Assembly: GCF_026016325.1 (NCBI RefSeq)
Contig: NZ_CP087203.1
Coordinates: 6,014,001 to 6,078,000, forward strand
Origin: Pseudomonas sp. B21-056
GTDB taxonomy: Bacteria; Pseudomonadota; Gammaproteobacteria; Pseudomonadales; Pseudomonadaceae
Length of the DNA stretch: 64,000 nucleotides
Reading direction: 5' to 3'
Part shown: positions 17,662 to 26,847 of the stretch, one piece after another
Layout: every line of letters starts with the position of its first letter
Numbering within the stretch: the stretch's first letter is position 1
Made by a program: the position numbers and the translations under genes
The notes under the pieces: model-generated
What the model was told of the DNA's origin: nothing
The model's database searches: none
What the model saw: only the letters and a program-made list of their open reading frames with translations

Positions 17662-18949
17662 CACTAGTGTCCGGTAAAACCTTTTCATAGCTGAAGGCTA
17701 CCCTGGGCAGCCTTCAGCTCTGTTCGTTCTTGCCTTCGATATCCGCGGTGTGTGTCGCTGAGCGGGCGCTCAAACAAGCTATGAGCCAGCCGGATAGTGA
17801 AGTTTGAAAGTGAGTCTGAGCAGGCCGAGCGTTGTTGATACAGGAGCAGCAAAAGGTATGTGATCAGCGCGCTGTAGATTTGTAGACGCACCGCGTTTTC
17901 AGAGAATCCGAAGTACCGTTTGAGCTTGAGTTTTTGCTTGATCCACTTGAAGAACAACTCGATCTGCCAGCGCTGCTTGTACAGGTCGGCAATTTCTTCA
18001 GCTGAGCGTGAAAAATCATTAGTCACCAGGATCAGCGGCGTTTCGTGATCATCTCGACGAACCTGGACCCGACGTACGGTTTGGTCGTGATAGTGATTTA
18101 ACCGTCGTGTATTCAGGTGTTTTTTGCCAAATCGCACGGCTTCGTCCGACTCTATGAAGTCGGCATTTTCCCCTCTGTTCAGATCCTCTACGTGATTCAC
18201 ATTGGCATTTTTTTTGAGTCGTGTGACGAAGAACGCCCCCACCTGATCAATCTGGTGCCACCAGTTGTAATCGCAGTATCCCTTGTCGAAAACGTACGTG
18301 ATGCCTGCTTCAAGCGGCATGGTCAGGGCGTCACTCAGGTCATTGACGTTGGCGGCAGTGATGTTCACGTAAGTGGGTGCTGTTTGTCGTGGATCAATTG
18401 CCACATGCACCTTCAGGCCTTGTGTTATGCGGGTTTTCGTCGCAGCGGTCCAGTCGTCGAAGCCGGGACCGCGCAAGGTGATTGAGGTCGAGTCGATCAG
18501 CGTGACCATCGCTTCCAGGGACTTGCGCTGCTTGCGGCCAACGCCCTGCAGCAAGTGCTCGCAGGCCAGCCGAAAAGGCTCTGAACTGCGTTTGCTCAAG
18601 GCATCACAAAGCGTTGAGCGAACCATGCTGCGAGCGTTGAGATGATAATGGTGAGGTTCCAGCGATTGCGATGCTGTCGCCAAGGCGCGCAGGCTGCTGG
18701 CTTGTGTTATCTGACCAAAGATCAGCGTGACGAGCAGATCCCAAGAGCTGAATTGCTTGGCATAACGATCAGCGCCACAGCGTTTGACTGCATTTTTGAA
18801 CAACTGATGAGGGAGTGCTTGGAGCATTTGTGAAAAGCGAGTGCTGCTGAACATAGCCGGAATCGAGTCTGAAAAAGCCGAGTATCGCTCAAAGGCAGGT
18901 ACAGCAAGGGGGAGCAAGCTCCCCCTTCAGTTTTTACCGGACACTAGTG
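17662..18949 (-). mobile_element. IS4-family insertion sequence, copy 2 (intact)
   Basis: This 1,288-bp element has 18-bp perfect terminal inverted repeats (CACTAGTGTCCGGTAAAA at each end, inverted) and exact 11-bp target duplications on both sides. Its transposase is intact. It lies in inverse orientation to copy 1, 3.4 kb away. The insertion is in a REP palindrome between yggT and metX and breaks no gene. Confidence 0.95.
17685..18854 (-). CDS. IS4-family transposase (intact)
   Basis: This is a DDE transposase of 389 aa with an RNase H-like fold. The first Asp lies in LIDSTSITLRG, the second in YVFDKGYCDYNWW, and the Glu in YKQRWQIELFFKWIKQK, which fits the IS4 Y-(2)-R-(3)-E-(6)-K signature. 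The ATG at 18854 (MFSSTRFSQML) is preferred. A TTG at 18917 would add 21 residues encoded by the subterminal hairpin, which is more likely a read-through control element. The poly-A run that is A7 in copy 1 is A8 here, keeping the frame. Confidence 0.94.
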   Translation of the reverse strand: MFSSTRFSQMLQALPHQLFKNAVKRCGADRYAKQFSSWDLLVTLIFGQITQASSLRALATASQSLEPHHYHLNARSMVRSTLCDALSKRSSEPFRLACEHLLQGVGRKQRKSLEAMVTLIDSTSITLRGPGFDDWTAATKTRITQGLKVHVAIDPRQTAPTYVNITAANVNDLSDALTMPLEAGITYVFDKGYCDYNWWHQIDQVGAFFVTRLKKNANVNHVEDLNRGENADFIESDEAVRFGKKHLNTRRLNHYHDQTVRRVQVRRDDHETPLILVTNDFSRSAEEIADLYKQRWQIELFFKWIKQKLKLKRYFGFSENAVRLQIYSALITYLLLLLYQQRSACSDSLSNFTIRLAHSLFERPLSDTHRGYRRQERTELKAAQGSLQL

Positions 18950-19050
18950 ACGCTCTGCGTGGGAATGCTGCCAAGGACGCTCCGCGTTCTGCCTTGGGGT
19001 GACGCAGAGCGTCAGGGGATGCATTCCCACGCAGAGCGTGGGAACGATCG
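18950..19050. repeat. Right target duplication and REP palindromes upstream of metX
   Basis: It begins with the 11-bp ACGCTCTGCGT duplication (18950-18960) and continues with further inverted REP units ending GCAGAGCGTGGGAACGATCG at 19050. It matches the family at 14260-14360. The metX promoter must lie within or after this block. Confidence 0.85.
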
Positions 19051-19131
19051 GCGTCAGTCGGCGATTTCCTTGGTTGCCGCTAACCCCAGCGGTCTTTAGA
19101 CTTACGCCTCATTTCAACGAGAGCAGGGTCG

Positions 19132-20271
19132 ATGCCAGCTGCCTTTCCCGCCGATTCCGTTGGTCTGGTGACGCCGCAAATGGCGCATTTCAGCGAGCCC
19201 CTGGCCCTGGCCTGCGGTCGTTCGTTGCCAGCCTATGACCTGATCTACGAAACCTACGGCACGCTGAACGCCACGGCGAGCAATGCCGTGCTGATCTGCC
19301 ACGCCTTGTCGGGGCATCACCATGCCGCCGGTTACCACAGCGTCGACGACCGCAAGCCCGGCTGGTGGGACAGTTGCATCGGCCCCGGCAAGCCGATCGA
19401 CACCAACCGGTTTTTCGTGGTCAGCCTGAATAACCTCGGCGGTTGCAACGGTTCCACCGGCCCCAGCAGCCTCAACCCGGACACGGGCAAGCCGTTCGGC
19501 GCCGATTTTCCGGTGCTGACCGTGGAAGACTGGGTCCACAGCCAGGCGCGCCTGGCCGACCGCCTCGGCATCGGCCAGTGGGCGGCGGTGATCGGCGGCA
19601 GCCTGGGCGGCATGCAGGCCCTGCAATGGACCATCACCTACCCGGACCGCGTGCGCCATTGCCTGGCAATCGCCTCGGCCCCCAAGTTGTCGGCACAGAA
19701 CATCGCCTTCAACGAAGTGGCGCGCCAGGCGATCCTCACCGACCCGGAGTTCCACGGCGGCTCGTTCCAGGAACACGGCGTGATCCCCAAGCGCGGGCTG
19801 ATGCTGGCGCGGATGGTCGGGCACATCACCTACCTGTCCGACGACTCCATGGGCGAGAAATTCGGCCGTGGCCTCAAGAGCGAAAAGCTCAACTACGACT
19901 TCCACAGCGTCGAGTTCCAGGTGGAAAGCTACCTGCGTTACCAGGGTGAGGAATTCTCCGGGCGCTTCGACGCCAACACCTACCTGCTGATGACCAAGGC
20001 CCTGGATTACTTCGATCCGGCGGCGAACTTCGACGATGACCTGGCGAAAACCTTCGCCAATGCCACGGCCAGGTTCTGCGTAATGTCGTTCACCACCGAC
20101 TGGCGCTTCTCCCCGGCGCGCTCGCGGGAACTGGTGGACGCGCTGATGGCCGCGCGCAAGGACGTCTGCTACCTGGAAATCGACGCGCCCCAGGGCCACG
20201 ACGCCTTTCTGATTCCGATCCCGCGCTACCTGCAGGCGTTCGGCAACTATATGAACCGTATTACGCTGTGA
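19132..20271 (+). CDS. metX: Homoserine O-acyltransferase MetX (succinyl- or acetyl-transferase)
   Basis: MetX activates homoserine by acylation in methionine synthesis. In pseudomonads the MetX-fold enzyme is generally assigned as a succinyltransferase; substrate choice cannot be read with certainty here. The 379-aa alpha/beta-hydrolase protein has the nucleophile elbow [14 protein letters not shown], the oxyanion segment [16 protein letters not shown], and the His of the triad in QGHDAFLIP near the C-terminus. It is followed seven bases later by metW, its usual partner. Confidence 0.95.
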   Translation: MPAAFPADSVGLVTPQMAHFSEPLALACGRSLPAYDLIYETYGTLNATASNAVLICHALSGHHHAAGYHSVDDRKPGWWDSCIGPGKPIDTNRFFVVSLNNLGGCNGSTGPSSLNPDTGKPFGADFPVLTVEDWVHSQARLADRLGIGQWAAVIGGSLGGMQALQWTITYPDRVRHCLAIASAPKLSAQNIAFNEVARQAILTDPEFHGGSFQEHGVIPKRGLMLARMVGHITYLSDDSMGEKFGRGLKSEKLNYDFHSVEFQVESYLRYQGEEFSGRFDANTYLLMTKALDYFDPAANFDDDLAKTFANATARFCVMSFTTDWRFSPARSRELVDALMAARKDVCYLEIDAPQGHDAFLIPIPRYLQAFGNYMNRITL

Positions 20272-20278
20272 GGACGCC

Positions 20279-20899
20279 ATGAGAGCCGATCTGGACATCA
20301 TCCAGGAATGGATCCCCGCCGGCAGCCGCGTGCTCGACCTGGGCTGCGGCAACGGCGAGCTGCTGACCTGGCTGCGGGACAACAAGCAGGTCACCGGCTA
20401 CGGCCTGGAAAACGACCCGGACAACATCGCCGAGTGCGTTGCCAAGGGCATCAACGTCATCGAGCAGGACCTGGACAAGGGCCTGGGCAACTTCGCCAGC
20501 AACAGCTTCGACATCGTGGTCATGACCCAGGCCCTGCAAGCGGTGCACTACCCGGACAGGATCCTCGACGAAATGCTCCGGGTCGGGCGCCAGTGCATCA
20601 TCACCTTCCCCAACTTCGGGCACTGGCGCTGCCGCTGGTATCTGGCGAGCAAAGGGCGCATGCCGGTCTCGGAGTTCCTGCCCTACACCTGGTACAACAC
20701 GCCGAACATCCACTTCTGCACCTTCGCGGATTTCGAAGCGCTGTGCCGCGAGCGCCAGGCCAAGGTCATCGATCGCCTGGCGGTGGATCAGCAGCACCGC
20801 CACGGGTGGGCCAGCAAGCTATGGCCTAATCTGTTAGGTGAAATAGGCATCTATCGGGTCAGCAGCCCAGGCCTTGCCGATCATCAGGTCGCCGTGTGA
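20279..20899 (+). CDS. metW: MetW, methionine biosynthesis protein
   Basis: This is a 206-aa SAM-methyltransferase-fold protein that pairs with MetX and supports its activity. The nucleotide-binding motif is VLDLGCGNGELLTWL near residue 20, followed by GYGLENDPDNI, FDIVVMTQALQAV and IITFPNFGHWRCRW. The reading frame ends within the leader of the next gene. Its genuine methyltransferase substrate is not established. Confidence 0.95.
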   Translation: MRADLDIIQEWIPAGSRVLDLGCGNGELLTWLRDNKQVTGYGLENDPDNIAECVAKGINVIEQDLDKGLGNFASNSFDIVVMTQALQAVHYPDRILDEMLRVGRQCIITFPNFGHWRCRWYLASKGRMPVSEFLPYTWYNTPNIHFCTFADFEALCRERQAKVIDRLAVDQQHRHGWASKLWPNLLGEIGIYRVSSPGLADHQVAV

Positions 20900-20925
20900 A
20901 CCGCGACCCTATCAGGAGTCACACC

Positions 20926-21360
20926 ATGAAACGTCTCGCGTTGTTTCTCATCACCGCCTGCCTGAGCGTCGCAGCCATGGCAGCGAATGTCATCAAGGCC
21001 GAGCGCAAGGAAGTGTTCGGAGACGTCACCGTGCACTACAACACCTTCAATTCCACCTTCCTGACGCCGGACATCGCCAAGGCCGCCGAACTGGTCCGCA
21101 GCAAGAACCAGGGCGTGATCAATGTGTCGGTGATCAAGGATGGCAAGCCATTGGCGGCCGAGGTCAGCGGCACGATCAAGGACCTGACCAGCAAGACGGA
21201 CCCGCTGACGTTCCGCCAGATCAACGAACAAGGCGCGATCTACTACATTGCCCAGTATCCGGTGAACCAGCAGGAAACCCGCACCTTCGAGATCAAGGTG
21301 AAGACGGGTGACAAGGTCAACACCCTCAACTTCAACCAGGAACTGTTCCCCGGCGAATGA
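20926..21360 (+). CDS. DUF4426 secreted protein
   Basis: This is a 144-aa protein of unknown function with a clear signal peptide ([19 protein letters not shown], cleavage after AMA). The mature part is a beta-rich domain of about 125 residues, with [17 protein letters not shown] and [16 protein letters not shown]. The ATG at 20926 with CAGGAG upstream gives a proper signal peptide; the longer form from 20896 would bury it. It sits between metW and rdgB and overlaps rdgB by four bases, so it is co-expressed with both. Confidence 0.9.
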   Translation: MKRLALFLITACLSVAAMAANVIKAERKEVFGDVTVHYNTFNSTFLTPDIAKAAELVRSKNQGVINVSVIKDGKPLAAEVSGTIKDLTSKTDPLTFRQINEQGAIYYIAQYPVNQQETRTFEIKVKTGDKVNTLNFNQELFPGE

Positions 21361-21953
21361 TGAACCTCACCCAACTCGTACTCGCCAGCCACAACGCCGG
21401 CAAACTCAAGGAACTCCAGGCCATGCTCGGCGGGTCGGTGCAGTTGCGCTCGATTGGTGAGTTCAGCCAGGTGGAGCCGGAAGAAACCGGCCTGTCGTTC
21501 GTCGAGAACGCCATTCTCAAGGCTCGCAACGCCGCGCGCATCTCCGGCCTGCCGGCCCTGGCGGACGATTCCGGGTTGGCGGTGGACTTCCTCGGCGGCG
21601 CGCCGGGCATCTATTCGGCCCGCTACGCCGACGGCAAGGGTGACGCAGCGAACAACGCCAAGCTGCTCGACGCCCTCAGGGACGTGCCTGAAGCCGAGCG
21701 TGGCGCACAGTTCGTTTGCGTCCTGGCCTTGGTGCGGCATGCCGACGATCCATTGCCGATCCTCTGCGAAGGCCTGTGGCACGGGCGCATCCTCACTGAG
21801 GCCAGCGGCGAGCACGGTTTCGGTTACGACCCGCTGTTCTGGGTGCCGGAGCGCAACTGCTCCAGCGCCGAGCTGGGCCCGGTGGAAAAGAATCAACTGA
21901 GCCACCGCGCCCGCGCCATGGCCCTGCTGCGTCAACGCCTGGACCTTCCATGA
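21357..21953 (+). CDS. rdgB: RdgB/HAM1 family non-canonical purine NTP pyrophosphatase
   Basis: RdgB hydrolyses dITP, ITP and XTP to monophosphates to keep deaminated purines out of nucleic acids. The 198-aa protein has [10 protein letters not shown] at the N-terminus, [19 protein letters not shown], the ADDSGLAVD motif, GIYSARYA and the C-terminal SHRARAM. It overlaps the DUF4426 stop (ATGA) and hemW start (ATGA), so all are translationally coupled. Confidence 0.96.
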   Translation: MMNLTQLVLASHNAGKLKELQAMLGGSVQLRSIGEFSQVEPEETGLSFVENAILKARNAARISGLPALADDSGLAVDFLGGAPGIYSARYADGKGDAANNAKLLDALRDVPEAERGAQFVCVLALVRHADDPLPILCEGLWHGRILTEASGEHGFGYDPLFWVPERNCSSAELGPVEKNQLSHRARAMALLRQRLDLP

Positions 21954-23149
21954 GCAATGACGTGCCCGCGCCGCTGATTCATGGCGGCGCACACACGCCT
22001 CGGGCGCCGCTGCCGGTATTGCCGCCCTTGGCGTTGTACATCCACATCCCGTGGTGCGTGCGCAAATGCCCGTATTGCGACTTCAACTCCCACACCGCCA
22101 GCCCGCAGCTGCCGGAAGAGGAATACGTCGACGCCTTGCTGGCCGATCTTGATCAAGACCTGCATGGGGTGTATGGCCGGGAACTGAGTTCGATCTTCTT
22201 TGGCGGCGGCACCCCCAGTCTGTTCAGCGCCCAGGCCCTGGGCCGGTTGCTCCAGGGGGTCGAAGCACGCATACCGTTCGCCCACGACATTGAAATCACC
22301 CTGGAAGCCAACCCCGGCACCTTCGAGCAAGAGAAGTTCGTCGCTTACCGGGCATTGGGCATCAATCGCCTGTCCATCGGCATCCAGAGTTTCCAGCAGG
22401 CCAAGCTCGAAGCCTTGGGACGGATTCACAACGGTGACGAAGCGGTACGCGCCGCCGGCATGGCCCGCCAGGCCGGGTTCGATAACTTCAACCTGGACCT
22501 GATGCATGGCCTGCCCGACCAGTCCCTCGACGACGCCTTGAGCGACCTGCGCCAGGCCATCGCGCTGAAGCCGACCCATCTCTCCTGGTATCAGCTGACG
22601 CTGGAGCCGAACACGGTGTTCTGGAACCAGCCGCCAACGTTGCCGGAAGACGACACGTTGTGGGATATCCAGGAAGCTGGACAAGCGCTGCTGGCCGAGC
22701 ACGGCTATGCCCAATACGAAGTGTCGGCCTACGCCCAAGCGGGTCGGGCGGCACGGCATAACCTCAACTACTGGAGCTTCGGCGACTTCATCGGCATCGG
22801 TGCCGGCGCCCATGGCAAGCTCAGCCATCCGGACGGGCGCATCGTGCGCACCTGGAAAACTCGCCTGCCCAAGGACTACCTCAACCCGGCCAAACGCTTC
22901 CTGGCCGGTGAGAAAACCCTGGCTAACGAAGAGCTGCCCTTCGAGTTCCTGATGAACGCCCTGCGCCTGACCCAAGGCGTGGAAGCGCGACTGTACCCGG
23001 AGCGCACCGGCCTGCCCCTGCAAAGCCTGGCCGAGGGCCGCCGCGAGGCCGAACAAAGCGGGCTGTTGCAGGTCGAACCGTCACGTCTGGCGGCCACCGA
23101 GCGCGGACAGCTGTTTCTCAATGACTTGCTGCAGAAATTTCTGAGCTGA
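21950..23149 (+). CDS. hemW: Radical SAM family heme chaperone HemW
   Basis: HemW is a CPO-like radical SAM protein thought to insert heme into target proteins and not to act as coproporphyrinogen oxidase. The 399-aa protein has the iron-sulfur motif [12 protein letters not shown], followed by [11 protein letters not shown] and LEANPGTFE, then [11 protein letters not shown] and a HemN C-terminal domain. An N-terminal extension of about 25 residues precedes the radical SAM core. It overlaps the rdgB stop by four bases. Confidence 0.95.
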   Translation: MSNDVPAPLIHGGAHTPRAPLPVLPPLALYIHIPWCVRKCPYCDFNSHTASPQLPEEEYVDALLADLDQDLHGVYGRELSSIFFGGGTPSLFSAQALGRLLQGVEARIPFAHDIEITLEANPGTFEQEKFVAYRALGINRLSIGIQSFQQAKLEALGRIHNGDEAVRAAGMARQAGFDNFNLDLMHGLPDQSLDDALSDLRQAIALKPTHLSWYQLTLEPNTVFWNQPPTLPEDDTLWDIQEAGQALLAEHGYAQYEVSAYAQAGRAARHNLNYWSFGDFIGIGAGAHGKLSHPDGRIVRTWKTRLPKDYLNPAKRFLAGEKTLANEELPFEFLMNALRLTQGVEARLYPERTGLPLQSLAEGRREAEQSGLLQVEPSRLAATERGQLFLNDLLQKFLS

Positions 23150-23167
23150 TCAATACAAGGAAATCGA

Positions 23168-23491
23168 ATGGATCTGGTACTCGACCTGCTCGCCACCGTG
23201 TCCCGCTGGAGCCGCAGCAACCTGTCGGAAATCTCCCTGGCACTGGTGGGCTGCCTGCTGGTGCTGTTCGGCGCGGACATCAAGGCCTGGGTCGAACAAC
23301 GCCTGGGCAGCATCGCCGGCGCGTTGCGCGTCCCATTGATCGCCCTGCTGTGCATGATCGGCAGCGGCGCGGCGCTGATTTATGCCACGCCGTGGGTGGT
23401 TCGGGGGTTGAGCCAGTTCAACAACTACAGCCTGGCGCCGGTTTTGTTGGTGGTGCTGGTGTTGATCGGGGTGGTGGCGGATCGTCGCTGA
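23168..23491 (+). CDS. DUF3392 inner membrane protein
   Basis: This is a 107-aa membrane protein of unknown function with about three hydrophobic helices (LALVGCLLVLFGADI, LIALLCMIGSGAALI, APVLLVVLVLIGVVAD). AAGGA-like bases precede the ATG. It is the last gene of the metX-to-DUF3392 series, 18 bases after hemW. Confidence 0.88.
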   Translation: MDLVLDLLATVSRWSRSNLSEISLALVGCLLVLFGADIKAWVEQRLGSIAGALRVPLIALLCMIGSGAALIYATPWVVRGLSQFNNYSLAPVLLVVLVLIGVVADRR

Positions 23492-23514
23492 TCCCTGCCA
23501 CACCCCAAAACAAC

Positions 23515-23604
23515 TGTGGGAGCGAGCCTGCTCGCGATGAGGCCTTAACATCCAACATCAATGTTGACTGTCAGGCCGCTATCGCGAGCAGGCTCGCTCC
23601 CACA
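23515..23604. repeat. REP doublet (GTGGGAGC family) at convergent gene ends
   Basis: A unit at 23515 and its inverse ending at 23604 occupy most of the gap between the DUF3392 gene (plus) and trmB (minus). The hairpin may serve as a shared 3' end. Confidence 0.9.
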
Positions 23605-23621
23605 TTGAATTGCTTTATGGC

Positions 23622-24347
23622 TCAGGACTGCTTCTCGAACTTCAGATCCCAAACCCCATGCCCAAGCCGCTCACCCCGGCGCTCGAACTTGGTAATCGGC
23701 CGTTCGGCCGGGCGCGGTACGCACTTGCCGTCTTCGGCGAGGTTGCGATAACCCGGCGCGACGTTCATCACTTCCAGCATGTATTCGGCGTAGGGCTCCC
23801 AGTCGGTGGCCATGTGCAGCACACCGCCGACCTTCAACTTGCTGCGCACCAGCTCGGCGAACGAAGCCTGGACGATGCGGCGCTTGTGGTGACGGCTCTT
23901 GTGCCAAGGGTCCGGGAAAAACAGCATCAGCCGGTCCAGGCTGTTGTCGGCCACGCAACGGTTGAGCACTTCGATGGCGTCGCAATCGTAGACCCGCAGG
24001 TTGGTCAGCCCCTGGGTAAGCACGCCGTTGAGCAGCGCGCCGACGCCAGGGCGATGCACTTCCACGCCGATGAAATCCTGTTCCGGCGCTGCGGCGGCCA
24101 TTTCCAGCAGCGAGTGGCCCATGCCAAAGCCGATTTCCAGGGAGCGCGGGGCCGAGCGGCCGAACACCTGGTCGAAGTCCACCGGCGCATCGGCCAAGGG
24201 CAGGACAAACAGAGGCGTGCCCTGCTCCAGGCCGCGTTGCTGGCCTTCGGTCATGCGCCCGGCGCGCATCACGAAACTCTTGATGCGGCGGTGTTGGCGC
24301 TCTTCGCCTTCGTCCGGCTGGACAGGCGTGTCGTTCGATTCAGTCAT
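23622..24347 (-). CDS. trmB: tRNA (guanosine(46)-N7)-methyltransferase
   Basis: TrmB methylates G46 in the tRNA variable loop using SAM. The 241-aa protein has [16 protein letters not shown] (SAM motif), [31 protein letters not shown] (family signature) and [17 protein letters not shown]. The ATG at 24347 is preferred over a TTG one codon earlier. It lies nine bases downstream of thiG and is probably cotranscribed with it. Confidence 0.96.
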   Translation of the reverse strand: MTESNDTPVQPDEGEERQHRRIKSFVMRAGRMTEGQQRGLEQGTPLFVLPLADAPVDFDQVFGRSAPRSLEIGFGMGHSLLEMAAAAPEQDFIGVEVHRPGVGALLNGVLTQGLTNLRVYDCDAIEVLNRCVADNSLDRLMLFFPDPWHKSRHHKRRIVQASFAELVRSKLKVGGVLHMATDWEPYAEYMLEVMNVAPGYRNLAEDGKCVPRPAERPITKFERRGERLGHGVWDLKFEKQS

Positions 24348-24356
24348 CAATGGCTC

Positions 24357-25151
24357 TTACTTGATCAGACCATCCAGCGGCGAGGAGGCGCTGGCGTAAA
24401 GTTTTTTCGGCATGCGGCCGGCGAGGTACGCCAGGCGCCCGGCGACAATGGCGTGCTTCATCGCTTCGGCCATCAGGATCGGTTGCTGGGCGTGGGCGAT
24501 GGCCGAGTTCATCAGCACCGCCTCGCAGCCCAGCTCCATGGCGATGGTGGCGTCGGACGCGGTACCGACACCGGCATCCACCAGCACCGGGATCTTGGCT
24601 TCTTCGAGGATGATCTGCAGGTTGTATGGGTTGCAGATCCCCAGGCCCGTGCCGATCAGGCCGGCCAGCGGCATGACCGCGATGCAGCCGATTTCCGCCA
24701 GTTGCCGGGCGATGATCGGGTCATCACTGGTGTACACCATCACGTCGAAACCTTCCTTGACCAGGGTTTCGGCGGCCTTGAGGGTTTCGATCACATTGGG
24801 GAACAGAGTCTTCTGGTCCGCCAGCACTTCCAGCTTCACCAGATTGTGGCCGTCGAGCAGCTCACGGGCCAGGCGGCAGGTGCGCACGGCTTCGATGGCG
24901 TCGAAGCAGCCGGCGGTGTTCGGCAGGATGGTGTAGCGATCCGGCGGCAGGATATCCAGCAGGTTCGGTTCGCCCGGGTTCTGGCCGATGTTGGTCCGGC
25001 GCACCGCGACGGTGACGATCTCGGCGCCCGAAGCCTCGATGGCCAGGCGGGTTTCTTCCATGTCGCGATATTTGCCGGTGCCTACCAGCAAGCGCGACTG
25101 GTAGGTACGACCGGCCAGGACGAAGGGCTTGTCGCTACGAACGATGCTCAT
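24357..25151 (-). CDS. thiG: Thiazole synthase ThiG
   Basis: ThiG forms the thiazole phosphate moiety of thiamine from deoxyxylulose phosphate, dehydroglycine and ThiS thiocarboxylate. The 264-aa TIM-barrel protein has [20 protein letters not shown] (region of the Schiff-base Lys), [17 protein letters not shown] glycine turns seen as [27 protein letters not shown] [15 protein letters not shown], and [11 protein letters not shown]. It lies 51 bases downstream of thiS. Confidence 0.96.
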   Translation of the reverse strand: MSIVRSDKPFVLAGRTYQSRLLVGTGKYRDMEETRLAIEASGAEIVTVAVRRTNIGQNPGEPNLLDILPPDRYTILPNTAGCFDAIEAVRTCRLARELLDGHNLVKLEVLADQKTLFPNVIETLKAAETLVKEGFDVMVYTSDDPIIARQLAEIGCIAVMPLAGLIGTGLGICNPYNLQIILEEAKIPVLVDAGVGTASDATIAMELGCEAVLMNSAIAHAQQPILMAEAMKHAIVAGRLAYLAGRMPKKLYASASSPLDGLIK

Positions 25152-25202
25152 GGGAAATCCTCTGTTGGGGTGAGGTTCTTGCGAAATACTGCGAAACCGG
25201 CT

Positions 25203-25403
25203 CTAGCCGCCGCCGATGGCGTGGACCACTTCGACGCTGTCGCCATCGTTCAGGGTGGTGTCGGCATGCTGGCTGCGCGGGACGATATCCAGGTTGAGCT
25301 CCACCGCGACACGGCGTCCGGCGAGGTCCAGACGGGTCAGCAGGGCCGCAACGGTTTCACCGTCGGGCAATTCAAGGGGTTCGCCATTCAACTGAATGCG
25401 CAT
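25203..25403 (-). CDS. thiS: Sulfur carrier protein ThiS
   Basis: This is a 66-aa ubiquitin-fold sulfur carrier for thiazole formation. It begins [19 protein letters not shown] and ends with the required Gly-Gly tail (VHAIGGG), which becomes a thiocarboxylate. The ATG at 25403 gives the family length; six extra in-frame residues upstream to 25421 are not conserved in type. It forms an operon with thiG and trmB. Confidence 0.95.
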   Translation of the reverse strand: MRIQLNGEPLELPDGETVAALLTRLDLAGRRVAVELNLDIVPRSQHADTTLNDGDSVEVVHAIGGG

Positions 25404-25493
25404 GCCGGATGCCGCCATCATTTTTAGGGGCTGGCATTCTAGCCCGATCAGTCTGGGGGACCCAAGCCATTCGTCATGAAATGGACCGGCCGG

Positions 25494-25865
25494 TCAACCC
25501 AGCCGCCAGGCGGCGATACCCAGGCACAGCCAGCCGATCAGGAATGCCAGGCCGCCGAACGGGGTGATGATGCCAAGCTTGCTGATGCCGGTGAGGGTCA
25601 GCAGGTAGAGGCTGCCGGAGAACAACAGGATGCCGAGCACAAACGAAATCCCGGCCCAGGTGACGATGCGACCGGGAATGTGCGTGGCCAGCAGCGCTAC
25701 GCCCAGCAACGCCAGGGTGTGCACCAGTTGATAGGTCACGCCCGTATGGAAAATCGCCAGGTAGTCGGCGCTCAGGCGGTTCTTCAAGCCATGGGCAGCG
25801 AAAGCCCCCAGCGCCACGCCGGTGAAGCCGAAAAAGGCAGCCAGCATCAGAAAACTACGCAGCAT
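25494..25865 (-). CDS. DUF423 membrane protein
   Basis: This is a 123-aa inner membrane protein of unknown function. It has four hydrophobic helices and the conserved family N-terminus LAAFFGFTGVALGAFAAHGL, with HTGVTYQLVHTLALL and the C-terminal TPFGGLAFLIGWLCL. The ATG at 25865 is chosen; the longer open frame to 26399 runs antisense to mtgA. It is divergent from mtgA with 73 bases between. Confidence 0.92.
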   Translation of the reverse strand: MLRSFLMLAAFFGFTGVALGAFAAHGLKNRLSADYLAIFHTGVTYQLVHTLALLGVALLATHIPGRIVTWAGISFVLGILLFSGSLYLLTLTGISKLGIITPFGGLAFLIGWLCLGIAAWRLG

Positions 25866-25938
25866 GAGAACTCCAGTCAGACTCGGTGGACAGGGTCTGT
25901 ATAATGGCCCGCTCGACCGGTTCGGCCAAGCCATCTCT

Positions 25939-26661
25939 ATGCTGCGTTCATTGTTTCGACGATTCCTCAAAGCCCTGCTCTGGTTCGCCGTTGGCAGCGT
26001 TGTCCTGGTGCTGCTGTTTCGCGTGGTGCCGCCGCCGTTCACGGCGCTGATGATCGAGCGCAAGGTTGAGTCCTGGGTCGACGGCGAACCGATTGACCTG
26101 CAACGCACCTGGCAACCCTGGGACCAGATCTCCGACAGCCTCAAGGTCGCGGTGATTGCCGGCGAAGACCAGAAATTCCCTGAACATTGGGGCTTCGACC
26201 TCGGCGCGATCCAGGCCGCATTCGCCCATAACGGCCGCGGCGGTTCGATTCGAGGCGCCAGCACCCTCAGCCAGCAAGTCGCCAAGAACCTGTTCCTGTG
26301 GTCGGGCCGCAGCTGGCTGCGCAAGGGCTTCGAAGCCTGGTTCACCGCGCTGATCGAAGTGTTCTGGCCAAAGCAGCGGATTCTTGAGGTGTACCTCAAC
26401 AGCGTCGAGTGGGATGACGGCGTGTTCGGTGCCGAAGCTGCGGCGCGACATCATTTCCGCGTTGGCGCGGCTGCCCTGTCCCGGCAGCAGGCAAGCCTGC
26501 TGGCGGCGGTGTTGCCCAACCCTCGCAAATGGAGCGCCAGCCGGCCAAGTCCGTATGTACTGCGACGGGCAAGCTGGATCCGTCAGCAGATGAGCCAACT
26601 GGGGGGCGACAGTTACCTGCTGGGGCTCAACGATTCGCGACGGGCGCCTTGGGCTCAATAG
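25939..26661 (+). CDS. mtgA: Monofunctional biosynthetic peptidoglycan transglycosylase
   Basis: MtgA polymerises lipid II into glycan strands in the periplasm, without a transpeptidase domain. The 240-aa protein has one N-terminal membrane anchor at about residues 10-32 and a GT51 domain. Catalytic motifs are visible as AGEDQKFPEHWGFD (motif 1, Glu) and RGASTLSQQVAKNLFLW (motif 2), then RILEVYLNSVEWDDGVFGAEAAA (motif 4 region). Confidence 0.96.
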   Translation: MLRSLFRRFLKALLWFAVGSVVLVLLFRVVPPPFTALMIERKVESWVDGEPIDLQRTWQPWDQISDSLKVAVIAGEDQKFPEHWGFDLGAIQAAFAHNGRGGSIRGASTLSQQVAKNLFLWSGRSWLRKGFEAWFTALIEVFWPKQRILEVYLNSVEWDDGVFGAEAAARHHFRVGAAALSRQQASLLAAVLPNPRKWSASRPSPYVLRRASWIRQQMSQLGGDSYLLGLNDSRRAPWAQ

Positions 26662-26681
26662 CCGCCACACCACAGTTCCCT

Positions 26682-26770
26682 TGTGGGAGCGAGCCTGCTC
26701 GCGATAGCGGTGTGTCAGTCAGCAGTCATGTATCAGGTATACCGCTATCGCGAGCAGGCTCGCTCCCACA
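26682..26770. repeat. REP doublet (GTGGGAGC family) between mtgA and rpoH
   Basis: Inverted REP units start at 26682 and end at 26770, between two convergent genes. A separate terminator hairpin lies just to the right. Confidence 0.9.
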
Positions 26771-26794
26771 AGGTTCTGCCCCAGATCTGAAATG

Positions 26795-26831
26795 AAAACG
26801 CCCCGACCATCACTGATCGGGGCGTTTTTTA
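26795..26831. terminator. Bidirectional rho-independent terminator between mtgA and rpoH
   Basis: AAAACGCCCCGA pairs with TCGGGGCGTTTT around a short loop. The plus strand ends in six T and the minus strand likewise in T from the A run, so it can serve mtgA and rpoH. Confidence 0.9.
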
Positions 26832-26847
26832 TTGCTATTGCGCCTGA

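Noticed and set aside
12973..18949. Composite transposon carrying pilT, yggS, proC and yggT
   Set aside because: The enclosed genes are in their conserved Pseudomonas order and orientation, so the two IS copies look like independent insertions into REP repeats and not the ends of a mobilised unit.
25822..25938. N-terminal extension of mtgA by 39 residues
   Set aside because: The extension lies antisense over the DUF423 start and is unlike the family; ATG 25939 gives the usual membrane anchor.
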